Source: Burkholderiaceae bacterium
GTDB lineage: Bacteria; Pseudomonadota; Gammaproteobacteria; Burkholderiales; Burkholderiaceae
Assembly (NCBI GenBank): GCA_021166835.1
Contig: JAJPEN010000062.1
Span: 1 to 64,000, forward strand
Direction of reading: 5' to 3'
Length of the DNA: 64,000 bases
In this document: piece after piece, positions 1-8,088 of the stretch
How positions within the stretch are numbered: the first letter of the stretch is position 1
How the letters are laid out: the number at the start of each line of letters is the position of its first letter
Notes under the pieces: model-generated
Database searches by the model: none
What the model was told of the DNA's origin: nothing
The model's input: only the letters and a program-made list of their open reading frames with translations
Made by a program: the position numbers and the translations under genes

Positions 1-63
1 CTGCGACAACTGTGCATCGGTTGCGCGCCACGGCAGGTTGCCTACATAGATCTTCGTACCCAT
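1..63 (-). CDS. RRM-type RNA-binding protein, first 21 codons only
   Basis: The minus strand from 63 reads MGTKIYVGNLPWRATDAQLS and continues off the left edge. IYVGNL is the RNP2 motif that opens an RNA-recognition motif, and small proteins starting MGxKxYVGNL are a common single-RRM family in betaproteobacteria, usually linked to RNA chaperone or cold-response roles. A purine-rich GAGGAAA lies about 10 bases before the ATG. Only the first beta strand and the start of helix 1 are visible, so RNP1 and the usual glycine-rich tail cannot be checked. The gene is divergent from lexA. Confidence 0.72.
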   Translation of the reverse strand, partial: MGTKIYVGNLPWRATDAQLSQ

Positions 64-296
64 CGAGAGAGTTTCCTCGAACCGTTAGCCTCATTGCATT
101 TCGAGGAACACCGATCCAGCAGACCGAGAAATGCAACTCCGCGAGCCGGATGGACCGGTCCGGTTTTCGACTTTGCCACAAACGCTCACGAATGCACAGG
201 CAGACCCGCAGTCGACTGCGGAACCGGGGACAGGCATGAACGGGAGAGGCGCCATCGCGGGATGGCGTAGCAAGTGGGGGGCCTGAAGGCAGTGAA

Positions 297-321
297 GGGG
301 AAAGGGTGAAGGGTGAAGGGG
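297..321 (+). repeat. G-tract repeat, left arm of a long inverted repeat
   Basis: Four G-runs (297-300, 304-306, 311-313, 318-321) are separated by AAA, TGAA and TGAA, which fits the G-quadruplex pattern on the plus strand. Bases 302-321 are the exact reverse complement of 427-446. The arms are 105 bases apart and flank the LexA box. Confidence 0.7.
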
Positions 322-370
322 AACCGCGTCCCGTGATCGGGGGTGAGGTGCAATTTTGCCAGGAAGAGTG

Positions 371-390
371 TACTGTATAGAAACACAGTC
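371..390 (+). promoter_or_regulatory. LexA box of lexA-imuA-imuB
   Basis: CTGT at 373-376 and ACAG at 385-388 are separated by exactly 8 bases, giving the CTGT-N8-ACAG operator of gamma- and betaproteobacterial LexA; the flanking TA is also consensus. The TATAGA inside it (376-381) may be the -10 element, so LexA would occlude the promoter. It lies 73 bases before the lexA start, implying autoregulation and SOS control of the operon. Confidence 0.9.
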
Positions 391-426
391 GACGAGAGGA
401 AAGGAGAGACTCGCGCAAACGGGTTT

Positions 427-451
427 CCCCTTCACCCTTCACCCTTCACCC
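427..451 (-). repeat. G-tract repeat, right arm, in the lexA leader
   Basis: Four C-runs on the plus strand (427-430, 435-437, 442-444, 449-451) are separated by TTCA or TT-CA spacers, so the minus strand carries four G-runs. Bases 427-446 mirror 302-321. The repeat ends 12 bases before the lexA ATG, where a Shine-Dalgarno site would be expected; none is visible. Confidence 0.7.
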
Positions 452-463
452 TTCTCTTCCTAA

Positions 464-1105
464 ATGCGCGACCTCACCCCCCGCCAGCAGCAGATCCTCT
501 CGCTGATCCGCCAGCACATCGCCGATACCGGCTTTCCGCCCACCCGGGCCGAAATCGCCGCGCAGCTCGGCTTCCGCTCGGCCAATGCGGCCGAGGAGCA
601 CCTGAAGGCGCTCGCGCGCAAGGGCGTCATCGAACTCACGGCCGGCGCTTCGCGCGGCATTCGACTCAGGCGCATGGCCGATGCGCCCGACGCGCCGTCG
701 AGCGCCGTACAGGTGGTGTCCAGCCTGCCGCTCATCGGACGCGTTGCCGCCGGCAGCCCCATCCTCGCGCAGGAGCACGTCGAGGCCAGCTACGCGATCG
801 ATCCGAACCTGTTCGCCGAAACGCCCGACTACCTGCTGCGCGTGCGCGGAATGAGCATGCGCGACGCCGGCATCCTGGACGGCGATCTGCTCGCGGTGCG
901 CCAGGCACACGAGGCGCGCAACGGGCAGATCGTCGTCGCCCGCGTGGGCGACGACGTCACCGTCAAGCGCTGGCGGCGCCGGGGCAACACGGTCGAGCTG
1001 CTGCCCGAGAATCCCGACTTCCGCCCCATCGTCGTCGACTCGCGCACCGATGCCTTCTCGCTCGAGGGCATCGCCGTCGGACTGCTGCGCAGCGGCAAGC
1101 TGTGA
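464..1105 (+). CDS. lexA: LexA SOS repressor
   Basis: LexA represses SOS genes and cleaves itself when RecA filaments form on damaged DNA. The 213-residue product has an N-terminal winged helix (1-70, starting [15 protein letters not shown]), an Ala96-Gly97 cleavage site in GRVAAGSP, and the S24 peptidase dyad Ser131 (RGMSMRD) and Lys168 (DVTVKRW). The length is normal for the family. The ATG has no clear Shine-Dalgarno site because a CCCTTCA repeat precedes it. It leads an operon with imuA (10-base gap) and imuB, and the upstream LexA box indicates autoregulation. Confidence 0.96.
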   Translation: MRDLTPRQQQILSLIRQHIADTGFPPTRAEIAAQLGFRSANAAEEHLKALARKGVIELTAGASRGIRLRRMADAPDAPSSAVQVVSSLPLIGRVAAGSPILAQEHVEASYAIDPNLFAETPDYLLRVRGMSMRDAGILDGDLLAVRQAHEARNGQIVVARVGDDVTVKRWRRRGNTVELLPENPDFRPIVVDSRTDAFSLEGIAVGLLRSGKL

Positions 1106-1115
1106 GGCAACGACG

Positions 1116-1871
1116 ATGTCCTCGCCCCTGCCCAGTGCGGTCTGGCAAGCCAGCCGCATCGGCCATGCAGCCGTGCAGGCGTTGCCGAGCGGCTTCGCTG
1201 CGCTCGATGCCGAATTGCCCGGCGCAGGCTGGCCCGCCGGGATGCTCACCGAGCTGATCAGCCGCGAATCGGGCATCGGCGAGCTCCGGATGCTCGTGCC
1301 GCTGCTGCGTCGGCTCACCCGCGAACGTCGCTTCGTCGTCGTGCTCGGTCCGCCGCAGACTCCTTACGCACCGGCGCTGGCCGACCACGGTATCGATCTC
1401 GATTACCTGCTGATCGTGCAGGCACCTCACGCCGCCGATCGCCTGTGGGCCGTCGAGCAGACGTTGAAGAGCAGCGGCTTCGGCGCGCTGCTCGCCTGGC
1501 TGCCGCAGCCGCGCACCCGCCCCGAGCATCTGCGCCGCATGCAGCTCGCCGCGCACGGCACCCAGGGTCCGGTGTTCCTGTTCCGTTCGCTCGAGGCGCA
1601 GTTCGACGCCTCTCCGGCGCCGTTGCGCCTGCTGCTGCTGCCGCGTGCCGAACAGCGCCTTTCGGTGCAGATCCTCAAGCGCCGGGGACCGGTCGTCGCC
1701 GACCCGATCGTCATCGACCTGCCCCGGCCGCTGTCGTCGATCCGGCTGCGCTCGCACAGCCCTGCCGAAACGGCGGCGTCGATGACGATGCAAACCATCC
1801 CCGGCGCAGCGGCCGAGGCTTCGCCGCAGGAGACGAAGCCTGCGCGTTCTGCCGAATCGGCCGTGCGGTGA
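1116..1871 (+). CDS. imuA: ImuA, RecA/SulA-like translesion accessory protein
   Basis: ImuA is the RecA-fold accessory factor of the ImuA-ImuB-DnaE2 mutasome, which performs error-prone translesion synthesis after SOS induction. The 251-residue protein has the family N-terminus (ALPSGFAALDAELPGAGWP, then GMLTELISRESGIGELRML), where RecA has its Walker A region, but a canonical P-loop is not evident. The last ~35 residues are low-complexity. The start at 1116 follows a GAGG 8 bases upstream; the longer frame from 1050 would overlap lexA. It is followed after 10 bases by imuB and is expected to be co-transcribed with lexA. Confidence 0.9.
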   Translation: MSSPLPSAVWQASRIGHAAVQALPSGFAALDAELPGAGWPAGMLTELISRESGIGELRMLVPLLRRLTRERRFVVVLGPPQTPYAPALADHGIDLDYLLIVQAPHAADRLWAVEQTLKSSGFGALLAWLPQPRTRPEHLRRMQLAAHGTQGPVFLFRSLEAQFDASPAPLRLLLLPRAEQRLSVQILKRRGPVVADPIVIDLPRPLSSIRLRSHSPAETAASMTMQTIPGAAAEASPQETKPARSAESAVR

Positions 1872-1881
1872 GGCCTCTCCC

Positions 1882-3456
1882 GTGTGGTGGCTGGGTCTGT
1901 TCTTCGAACGGCTGTCGCTCGACATCGTCGAGCGCGGCTCGGTCGCTCCCGATGCGGCGCTCGCGCTGTGCGACCGGCACTTCGTGCTCGATGCCACCGA
2001 TGCCGCCCGCGCACGGGGCATCGCCCCCGGAATGAAGCGCGCGGCGGCCCAGGCGCTCGTGCCTTCGCTGCCGCTGCTCGAACGCGATCCGGACATGGAA
2101 CGACGGACGCTCGAATCCGTTGCCGCCTGGATGCAGCAGTTCACTCCGTCGGTGAGCCTGCAATCCGATCTTGCCTTCGAGTCCTTCGACGACGCCCCGT
2201 CGCCGTGTGGACTGCTCGCGGAGGTGGCGCCGAGCCTGCGCTATTTCGGCGGCTTCCGGGCATTGTTCGCCCGCGTGCGCGACGGCCTGCGCTCGCTCGG
2301 CTATCGCGTGCGCATCGGCGCCGCGCCCACGGCGAGCGCCGCCTGGCTCCTCGCGCGCCATCGCGACGCTTCGTTCGCCTCGCAGACACGGCTCGGACAG
2401 CGCGTGGGCGCACTGCCGGCGCGGCTGCTCGCGCGCACGCGCGCACAGCGCGAGCTGCTCGATTCGATCGACGTGCGCCAGGTGCGCGACCTGCTCGCGC
2501 TGCCGCGCGCCGCGATCGCCCGACGCCTGGGCAGCGCGCTGCTCGACGAACTCGATCGCGCTCTCGGCCGCCTGCCCGAGCCCAGACGATGGTTCGAGGT
2601 GCCCGCCGAATTCGACCTGCGCATCGAGCTGCTCGCGAACGTCGAGCACGCCGAGACGCTCGTGTTCGCCGCACGCCGCCTGCTCGATCCGATGACCGGC
2701 TGGCTCGCCGCGCATCATGCAGCGACCCGCTCGTTCGCGCTGCACGCCGAACACGACGAGCACGACGACACGCGGCTCGAGATCCGGCTCGCCGATCCGT
2801 CGCGCGATCCCGAACGACTGCTCGGGCTGCTGCGCGAGAAGCTGGCCGTCACGCGCCTGCCGCAAGCGGCGCATGCATTGCGCCTGCGCTGCGAGGACAT
2901 CGTCGCGCTGCCCGACGGCAATGGCGAGCTGTTCCCCGCGCCGGGCGCGGCGCACGAGAACCTGCGCCGACTCGCCGAACGGCTGCAGGCTCGCCTCGGG
3001 CCGGGGCACGTGCAGCGGCTGCGGCTCGTCGCCGACCACCGGCCGGAAGCGGCCTACCGGATCGAGCCGATCGATGCATCCGGGCTCGCCCTGCAACGCA
3101 AGCCGCCCGGATCTCTGCCGGGGGCGTCGGAGTCGAAAGCCTCTGCGCCGGACCCATCCCGGCCTGACGCATCGCCATTGCCCGAATCACTGCCGCTGGC
3201 GTCGCTGCCTCGCCCCCTGTGGCTGCTCGATCGTCCGATCGCCCTGGCCGAACGCAACAACCGCCCATGGTGGCATTCGCCGCTGCGGCTGCTGGCCGGC
3301 CCGGAACGGATCGAAGGCGGCTGGTGGGACGACTCGCTGACGCAGCGCGACTACTTCATCGCCGAAGACGAGGCGCACGCGCTGTACTGGATCTACCGGG
3401 ATCGAACGGCAACCGACGGCCGCCGCGGGTGGTTCGTGCAGGGCAAATTCGGGTGA
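1882..3456 (+). CDS. imuB: ImuB, Y-family polymerase-like mutasome subunit
   Basis: ImuB is the hub of the mutasome, binding the beta clamp, ImuA and DnaE2. The 524-residue protein keeps the Y-family fold, with thumb and little-finger features such as an RQVRDLLALPRAAI helix-hairpin-helix stretch. The usual N-terminal acidic residue of active polymerases is absent (WWLGLFFERLSLDI), and the second site reads LLAEVAPSLRYFGG instead of a DE pair. This agrees with known ImuB proteins being catalytically inactive. The C-terminus contains the conserved WWDD...RDYFIAED and GWFVQGKFG blocks. The GTG start comes 10 bases after imuA. dnaE2, normally next, is instead at 16.7 kb. Confidence 0.93.
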   Translation: MWWLGLFFERLSLDIVERGSVAPDAALALCDRHFVLDATDAARARGIAPGMKRAAAQALVPSLPLLERDPDMERRTLESVAAWMQQFTPSVSLQSDLAFESFDDAPSPCGLLAEVAPSLRYFGGFRALFARVRDGLRSLGYRVRIGAAPTASAAWLLARHRDASFASQTRLGQRVGALPARLLARTRAQRELLDSIDVRQVRDLLALPRAAIARRLGSALLDELDRALGRLPEPRRWFEVPAEFDLRIELLANVEHAETLVFAARRLLDPMTGWLAAHHAATRSFALHAEHDEHDDTRLEIRLADPSRDPERLLGLLREKLAVTRLPQAAHALRLRCEDIVALPDGNGELFPAPGAAHENLRRLAERLQARLGPGHVQRLRLVADHRPEAAYRIEPIDASGLALQRKPPGSLPGASESKASAPDPSRPDASPLPESLPLASLPRPLWLLDRPIALAERNNRPWWHSPLRLLAGPERIEGGWWDDSLTQRDYFIAEDEAHALYWIYRDRTATDGRRGWFVQGKFG

Positions 3457-3477
3457 ACGGCTTTCACCCTCGACCCT

Positions 3478-3858
3478 TCACGCTCCCGGGAACGTGCGCT
3501 CGCGCTTCTCCGCCACCGCCTGGCAATCGATGCAGCGGTGGGCGAGCGGCGCGGCGGTGAGCCGTTCGAAGGGGATGTCGACGCCGCACTCGGTGCAGAC
3601 GCCGTAGGTGCCTTCCTCGACGCGGCGCAGCGACGCACGCAGCGCGCGCCATTCGTCTACGTCGCGCTTCGCTTCCGAAAGATCGACCTCGCTCTCGGTG
3701 AGGATCGAACTGAGGTCTCCGGCGTCGCCGACGCCGTCGAAACTGGAAAAACCTTCGGCGCTTTCGCCGAGTTTGCGTGCGATCTCTTCTTCCAGCACGG
3801 CCAGACGGCCGCGGATCTGCGCGACGATCTGCTCGAGCTGAGCTTCGGACAAGGACAT
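3478..3858 (-). CDS. DksA/TraR-family C4 zinc-finger protein
   Basis: The 126-residue protein has a helical coiled N-terminus and a C-terminal zinc finger (CTEC, about 18 residues, then CIDC) as in DksA/TraR proteins, which insert into the RNA polymerase secondary channel. The fold supports a role in transcriptional modulation, but it is shorter than DksA and could be one of the many uncharacterised TraR/DksA-like proteins. The ATG at 3858 is preceded by GGGAGG at good spacing; the longer frame from 3930 has no such site. It converges with imuB, 21 bases apart. Confidence 0.8.
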   Translation of the reverse strand: MSLSEAQLEQIVAQIRGRLAVLEEEIARKLGESAEGFSSFDGVGDAGDLSSILTESEVDLSEAKRDVDEWRALRASLRRVEEGTYGVCTECGVDIPFERLTAAPLAHRCIDCQAVAEKRERTFPGA

Positions 3859-3916
3859 TCGGGCACCTCCCGGGCCGATCGTACGTGGGCGCGCCCGATA
3901 TCGGCGTTGATCGGCG

Positions 3917-4705
3917 TCAACACGGTGCACCCGACGTGCCCGGGCCGCGTCGCGAAGGGCCCGGCGCGATCCGGTCCACGGCGTCGGTGATCACGGCATC
4001 GAGCCCCGCAGCGAACAGTTCGTCGACCCGCGCCTCGTCGTTCACCGTCCACGCGAGCACGCGCAGCGACGCCTCGTGTGCCTGCGCGATGAGCGCCGCG
4101 TCCAGCAGCGAATGATCGGCATCGAGCGCCACGCAGCCGAGTGCCGTGCAGCGCTCGAGCCAGTCGGCGGGCAGCTCGTCGAGCAGCAACGCGCGCGGAA
4201 GCTCGGGCGCGGCCTCGCGCGCCGCGGCGAGCGCCATCGGCGAGAAGGACGACAGCAGCGGCGGCACGCCGGCATCGCGCCAGGCCGCGCGTGCATCGAG
4301 CGCGACCGCCGCTCCGGTTTCGCGCTCGCGGCCCGGCGTCGGCTTGATCTCGATGTTCAGCATCGCGTCGTTGGCGAGCACCCAGCGCGCGACGCGCCCG
4401 AGCGTCGGAATGCCCTCGCCGGCGAAGGCCGCCGAATGCCAGCTGCCGGCGTCGAGCCGCGCGAGCGCGGCGAACGGTTGCGCATCGACGCGTCCGCGTC
4501 CGTCGGTCGTGCGCTCGAGCGTCGCGTCGTGCATCAGCAGCGCGACGCCGTCGCCCGAGAGCTTGGCATCGATCTCGAACATCCGGTAGCCGAAGGACCG
4601 GCCGGTGCGCAGCGCCGCGAGCGTGTTCTCGGGCGCCAGGCTCCCGGCGCCGCGGTGCGCGACGAAGGCCGGGTACGGCCAGTCGGAGAACGTGACGTCG
4701 CTCAT
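3917..4705 (-). CDS. ugpQ: Glycerophosphodiester phosphodiesterase (UgpQ type)
   Basis: This enzyme hydrolyses glycerophosphodiesters to sn-glycerol-3-phosphate and an alcohol, normally in the cytoplasm after Ugp uptake. The 262-residue protein has the GDPD signatures VAHRGAGSLAPENTLAA near residue 16 (catalytic His-Arg) and EIDAKLSGDGVALLMHDATL (metal-binding Glu/Asp and second His), followed by ERTTDGRG, NIEIKP and a VLAWTVND C-terminal strand. Its ATG overlaps the ugpE stop (ATGA), so the two are translationally coupled. It sits directly behind ugpE, where many genomes have ugpC. Confidence 0.9.
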   Translation of the reverse strand: MSDVTFSDWPYPAFVAHRGAGSLAPENTLAALRTGRSFGYRMFEIDAKLSGDGVALLMHDATLERTTDGRGRVDAQPFAALARLDAGSWHSAAFAGEGIPTLGRVARWVLANDAMLNIEIKPTPGRERETGAAVALDARAAWRDAGVPPLLSSFSPMALAAAREAAPELPRALLLDELPADWLERCTALGCVALDADHSLLDAALIAQAHEASLRVLAWTVNDEARVDELFAAGLDAVITDAVDRIAPGPSRRGPGTSGAPC

Positions 4706-5547
4706 TTGTCCGACTCCACCAGGCCCTTGACGAACCACTTCTGCATCGCCACGACGACGATCACCGGCGGCAGCATCGCGAGCATCGCGGTGGCCATCAC
4801 CAGCTGCCATTCGGTAGCGGCGTCGCCCCCGGCGATCATCCGCTTGATGCCGATCACCACCGGATACATCGATTCCTGCGTGGTGACCAGCAACGGCCAC
4901 AGGTACTGGTTCCAGCCGTAGACGAACTGGATGACGAACAGCGCCGCGATGCTCGTGCGCGACAGCGGCAGCAGCACGTGCCAGAAGAAGCGCATCGGCC
5001 CGGCGCCGTCGATCTTGGCGGCTTCGGCAAGCTCGTCGGGCACCGTCATGAAGAACTGGCGGAAGAGGAAGGTGGCCGTGGCCGAAGCGATCAGCGGCAG
5101 CGTGAGCCCCGCATAGGTGTCGATCAGGTGCAGGTCGGCCATCACCTGGTAGGTGGGCATGATGCGCACTTCCACCGGCAGCATCAGCGTGACGAAGATC
5201 AGCCAGAAGGCGGTGCGCCGAAGCGGGAAGCGGAAGTAGATCAGGGCGAAGGCCGACAGCAGCGAGATCGCGATCTTCCCGATCGCGATCGCGAGCGCCA
5301 TGACCAGGCTGTTGCCCATCATCCGCGCCACCGGCGCCGTGGTGTTGCCGGCGCCCGAGGCGAGCACTTCGGCGTAATTCTTCAGGAACTGGGTGCCGGG
5401 CAGCAGCGACATCGGCACGCTCTGCACCTCGTCGAGCGTCTTCGTCGACGCGACGAAAGTCACCCACACGGGGAAGGCGACGACGAGCACGCCCAGCGCC
5501 AGAACGACGTAGGTGAATGCGCGTGCGGAAAGGCTGCGGCCGGGCAT
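4702..5547 (-). CDS. ugpE: sn-Glycerol-3-phosphate ABC transporter permease UgpE
   Basis: Inner-membrane permease of the MalG/UgpE class that pairs with UgpA to form the transport channel. The 281-residue protein has an N-terminal membrane helix (FTYVVLALGVLVVAFPVWVT) and further hydrophobic segments. The ATPase-docking EAA loop is present (ELAEAAKIDGAGPMRFFWHV). The product matches the usual UgpE length. It follows ugpA after 6 bases and overlaps ugpQ by four. Confidence 0.92.
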   Translation of the reverse strand: MPGRSLSARAFTYVVLALGVLVVAFPVWVTFVASTKTLDEVQSVPMSLLPGTQFLKNYAEVLASGAGNTTAPVARMMGNSLVMALAIAIGKIAISLLSAFALIYFRFPLRRTAFWLIFVTLMLPVEVRIMPTYQVMADLHLIDTYAGLTLPLIASATATFLFRQFFMTVPDELAEAAKIDGAGPMRFFWHVLLPLSRTSIAALFVIQFVYGWNQYLWPLLVTTQESMYPVVIGIKRMIAGGDAATEWQLVMATAMLAMLPPVIVVVAMQKWFVKGLVESDK

Positions 5548-5553
5548 CGCAGG

Positions 5554-6438
5554 TCAATAACGCACGCGCCGCTCGACGTAGCGGAACTGGATCACGGTGA
5601 GCGCGAGCACGATGATCATCAGGATCACCGACTGCGCGGCCGAGCCGCCGATGTCGAGCGCCTTGAAGCCGTCGTTGAACACCTTGTAGACGAGGATCTC
5701 GGTGGCCTTCGCCGGACCGCCGCCGGTGGCCGCATCGACGATCGCGAAGGTGTCGAAGAAGGCGTAGACGACGTTGACGACGAGCAGGAAGAAGGTGGTC
5801 GGCGACAGCAGCGGAAAGATCACCGAGCGGAACGTGCGCCAGGCGCCGGCGCCGTCGATCGCCGCGGCCTCGAGCAGCGATTTCGGGATCGACTGCAGCC
5901 CGGCGAGAAAGAAGATGAAGTTGTAGCTGATCTGCTTCCAGACGGCCGCGACGACGATCAGGATCATCGCCTGCCCGCCGTTGAGCACGTGGTTCCAGTC
6001 GACGCCGACGCCGCGCAGCCAGTGCGAGACGATGCCCAGCGTCGGGTTGAACAGGAAGATCCACAGCACGCCGGCGATCGCCGGCGCCACGGCATAAGGC
6101 ACGATCAGCAGCGTGCGGAAGACATAGGCGCCGCGAATCGCGCGATCGGCGAAATACGCCAGCGCCAGGCTCAGTGTGAGCCCGATCGCGGTGACGGCGA
6201 TCGAGAACACGGCGGTGACCTGGAACGAGTACAGGTACAGCTCGTCGGAGAACAGGTACTGGAAGTTCTCCAGGCCGACGAACTGCAGGCTGCCGCCGAA
6301 GGCGTCCTGGATGAACACCGACTGGAACAGCGCCTGCAGCGCCGGCCAGTAGAAGAAGACCAGGACGATCGCCAGCTGCGGCGCGAGCAGCGCGGCCGGG
6401 AGCCACCCGGCCGCGCCGAAGAGCACGCGCTTTTCCAG
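5554..6438 (-). CDS. ugpA: sn-Glycerol-3-phosphate ABC transporter permease UgpA, probable CTG start
   Basis: MalF-type permease partner of UgpE. It has six predicted membrane segments and an EAA loop ([20 protein letters not shown]), followed by [27 protein letters not shown], split here across the family's typical late helices; the protein ends [10 protein letters not shown] like known UgpA. The first standard start is GTG at 6426, 21 bases from the only ribosome-binding site. CTG at 6438 lies 9 bases from GGAG (6451-6448) and would give MEKRVLFG, the N-terminus I recall for related UgpA proteins. I therefore prefer the CTG start, giving 294 residues. Confidence 0.88.
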   Translation of the reverse strand: MEKRVLFGAAGWLPAALLAPQLAIVLVFFYWPALQALFQSVFIQDAFGGSLQFVGLENFQYLFSDELYLYSFQVTAVFSIAVTAIGLTLSLALAYFADRAIRGAYVFRTLLIVPYAVAPAIAGVLWIFLFNPTLGIVSHWLRGVGVDWNHVLNGGQAMILIVVAAVWKQISYNFIFFLAGLQSIPKSLLEAAAIDGAGAWRTFRSVIFPLLSPTTFFLLVVNVVYAFFDTFAIVDAATGGGPAKATEILVYKVFNDGFKALDIGGSAAQSVILMIIVLALTVIQFRYVERRVRY

Positions 6439-6444
6439 GGCGCC

Positions 6445-7788
6445 CTACTCCCGCGCCGTGCGCTCGAAGCGCACCAGCTGCTCGTCGCCGCGCCGCTTCA
6501 TGTTCGCCAGCGCCGTCTTCGGATCCTGCCTGCCGGCGAGCATCGCTTCCATCTCCTCGTGCACGATGTCGCGGATCTGCACCATGTTGCCCAGCCGCAC
6601 GCCGCGCGACTTGTCGGTGGTCTTGACGATCATCTGCTGCACGGCGACGTCGGTGCCGGGGTTCTTCTCGTAGAAGCCCGACTTCTTCGTCAGCTCGTAG
6701 GCGGCGATCGTCAGCGGCAGGTAGCCGGTGGCCTGGTGCCATTCGGCCTGGATCTCGGGCGACGACAGGAAACCGAAGAACTTCGCGATGCCCTTGTACT
6801 CGTCCTTCGACTTGCCGCTCATCACCCACAGGCTCGCCCCGCCGATGACGGTATTCTGCGGCGCGCCTTCCACGTCGGAGTAGTACGGCAGCTTCGAGAT
6901 GCCGAAATCGAACTTCGCGTTGCGCTTGATGTTGCCGTAGGTGGCCGAGCTGCCGGTGAACATCGCGCACTCGCCGCTGTAGAACTTCGAATCGCCTTCG
7001 GTGGTGCGGCCGGCGTAGGTGAACAACCCGTTCTTCGACCACTCGAGCAGGTTCTTCATGTGCCGCTCGAACAGCGGCTTGTCGACCGCGAGCCGCGCCT
7101 TCAGGCTGGCGAAGCCGTTGTTCTCGGTGGCGAACAGCGTGTTGTGCCAGGCCGAGAAGCTCTCCAGGTGCACCCAGCTCGGCCAGCTCGTCGTGTACGG
7201 GCACGACGACGCGCCCGACGCCTTGATCTTCGCCGCGGCCGCGGCGAACTCGCTCCAGGTCTCGGGCGCCTCGTCGATGCCCGCCTTCTTGAAGGCATCC
7301 CTGTTGTAGTAGAAGACCGTGGTCGAGCTGTTGAACGGGAACGACAGCATCTCGCCCTTGCGCGTCGTGTAGTAGCCGGCCACCGCCGGCACGTACGCAC
7401 TGCGGTCGAACTTCTCGCCGGCGTCCTTCATCAGCTTCTCGACCGGGACGATCGCACCCTTGGCCGCCATCATCGTCGCGGTGCCGACCTCGAACACCTG
7501 GACGATGTGCGGCGCGTTGCCCGCCCGGTACGCGGCGATCGCCTGCGTCATCGACTCGGGATAGGAGCCCTTGTAGACCGCGGTGACCTTGTAATCGGAC
7601 TGGCTCTTGCTGAAGCGCTCGGCCAGGCTGTTGATGCGGTCATTGTTCGCGCCGGTCATCGAGTGCCACCACTGGATTTCGGTGACGGCGCCCGCCGACG
7701 TCCATGCGAATGCGCCACCGGCGAGCGTCATCGCCACCAGCGACGCACGCGTCCACGAGGCGGCGCTGCGACCTTGCCTTCGGTTCAT
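6445..7788 (-). CDS. ugpB: Periplasmic sn-glycerol-3-phosphate-binding protein UgpB
   Basis: Solute-binding protein delivering glycerol-3-phosphate or glycerophosphodiesters to UgpAE. The 447-residue precursor starts MNRRQGRSAASWTRAS and has a signal peptide ending near AGAVT. The mature protein begins EIQWWHSMTGANNDRINSLA and contains SYPESMTQAIAAYRAGNAPHI, broken here at the family's ligand-binding lobe, plus TSWPSWVHLE, all typical of UgpB. AAGGAG lies 7 bases before the ATG at 7788. It is first in the ugpB-A-E-Q operon. No ugpC ATPase gene is present, so energising must rely on an ATPase elsewhere. Confidence 0.93.
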   Translation of the reverse strand: MNRRQGRSAASWTRASLVAMTLAGGAFAWTSAGAVTEIQWWHSMTGANNDRINSLAERFSKSQSDYKVTAVYKGSYPESMTQAIAAYRAGNAPHIVQVFEVGTATMMAAKGAIVPVEKLMKDAGEKFDRSAYVPAVAGYYTTRKGEMLSFPFNSSTTVFYYNRDAFKKAGIDEAPETWSEFAAAAAKIKASGASSCPYTTSWPSWVHLESFSAWHNTLFATENNGFASLKARLAVDKPLFERHMKNLLEWSKNGLFTYAGRTTEGDSKFYSGECAMFTGSSATYGNIKRNAKFDFGISKLPYYSDVEGAPQNTVIGGASLWVMSGKSKDEYKGIAKFFGFLSSPEIQAEWHQATGYLPLTIAAYELTKKSGFYEKNPGTDVAVQQMIVKTTDKSRGVRLGNMVQIRDIVHEEMEAMLAGRQDPKTALANMKRRGDEQLVRFERTARE

Positions 7789-8088
7789 CTGGGTCTCCTT
7801 CGATTTCGTCACGACGCATGCGGCGCCGGTTCGCCCGTTGCGGGCAGCCGAAATGATGCGCCGCCAAATGTGACAGACCAAAGAACGCCGCGCAACAAGG
7901 GGCGTCCCGATTGGGCGACCGCTCGGAACGCGTGAACCAATCGCCCCGCCCGACCGTCGATCCCCGCGGCAGGTGAAACAATCCTGACTGCGCCCTGGCT
8001 GTCGACGTTTCGCGCGGGCAGCGCCGACGTTGCACCGGCACTCGATCACTCCGATAATCGACCAGCCCGATCACAACCGGAGACGGCC
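7789..8088. promoter_or_regulatory. Divergent promoter region between ugpB and the isochorismatase gene
   Basis: This 300-bp non-coding region must hold both promoters. I see one CTGTCAC on the minus strand (near 7869-7875) that resembles half a Pho box, and a short GCCCG-TTG-CGGGC inverted repeat near 7833-7845. Neither is enough to assign a regulator. Confidence 0.35.

Larger units (their letters stand above)
64..463. other. 400-bp intergenic region between the RRM gene and lexA
   Basis: No credible gene was seen here. The region holds the RRM gene's upstream region, two G-tract repeats in inverted orientation (297-321 and 427-451) and a LexA box between them. Short reading frames crossing it have no family resemblance and no ribosome-binding site. 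Confidence 0.6.

Noticed and set aside
3917..7204. A 1095-codon minus-strand frame over ugpQ, ugpE and ugpA
   Set aside because: Only its last 262 codons (ugpQ) match a family; the rest is an antisense-like shadow of ugpE and ugpA, which have better frames.
7861..7890. Possible Pho box upstream of ugpB
   Set aside because: Only one CTGTCAC half-site is present; the second direct-repeat half is missing at the required spacing.
4978..7935. Very long plus-strand open frames, for example 4978-7935, 14434-15615 and 39731-43135
   Set aside because: They lie opposite well-supported genes, are rich in Arg/His/Asp/Glu, and carry no domain signatures; they are antisense frames produced by high GC.
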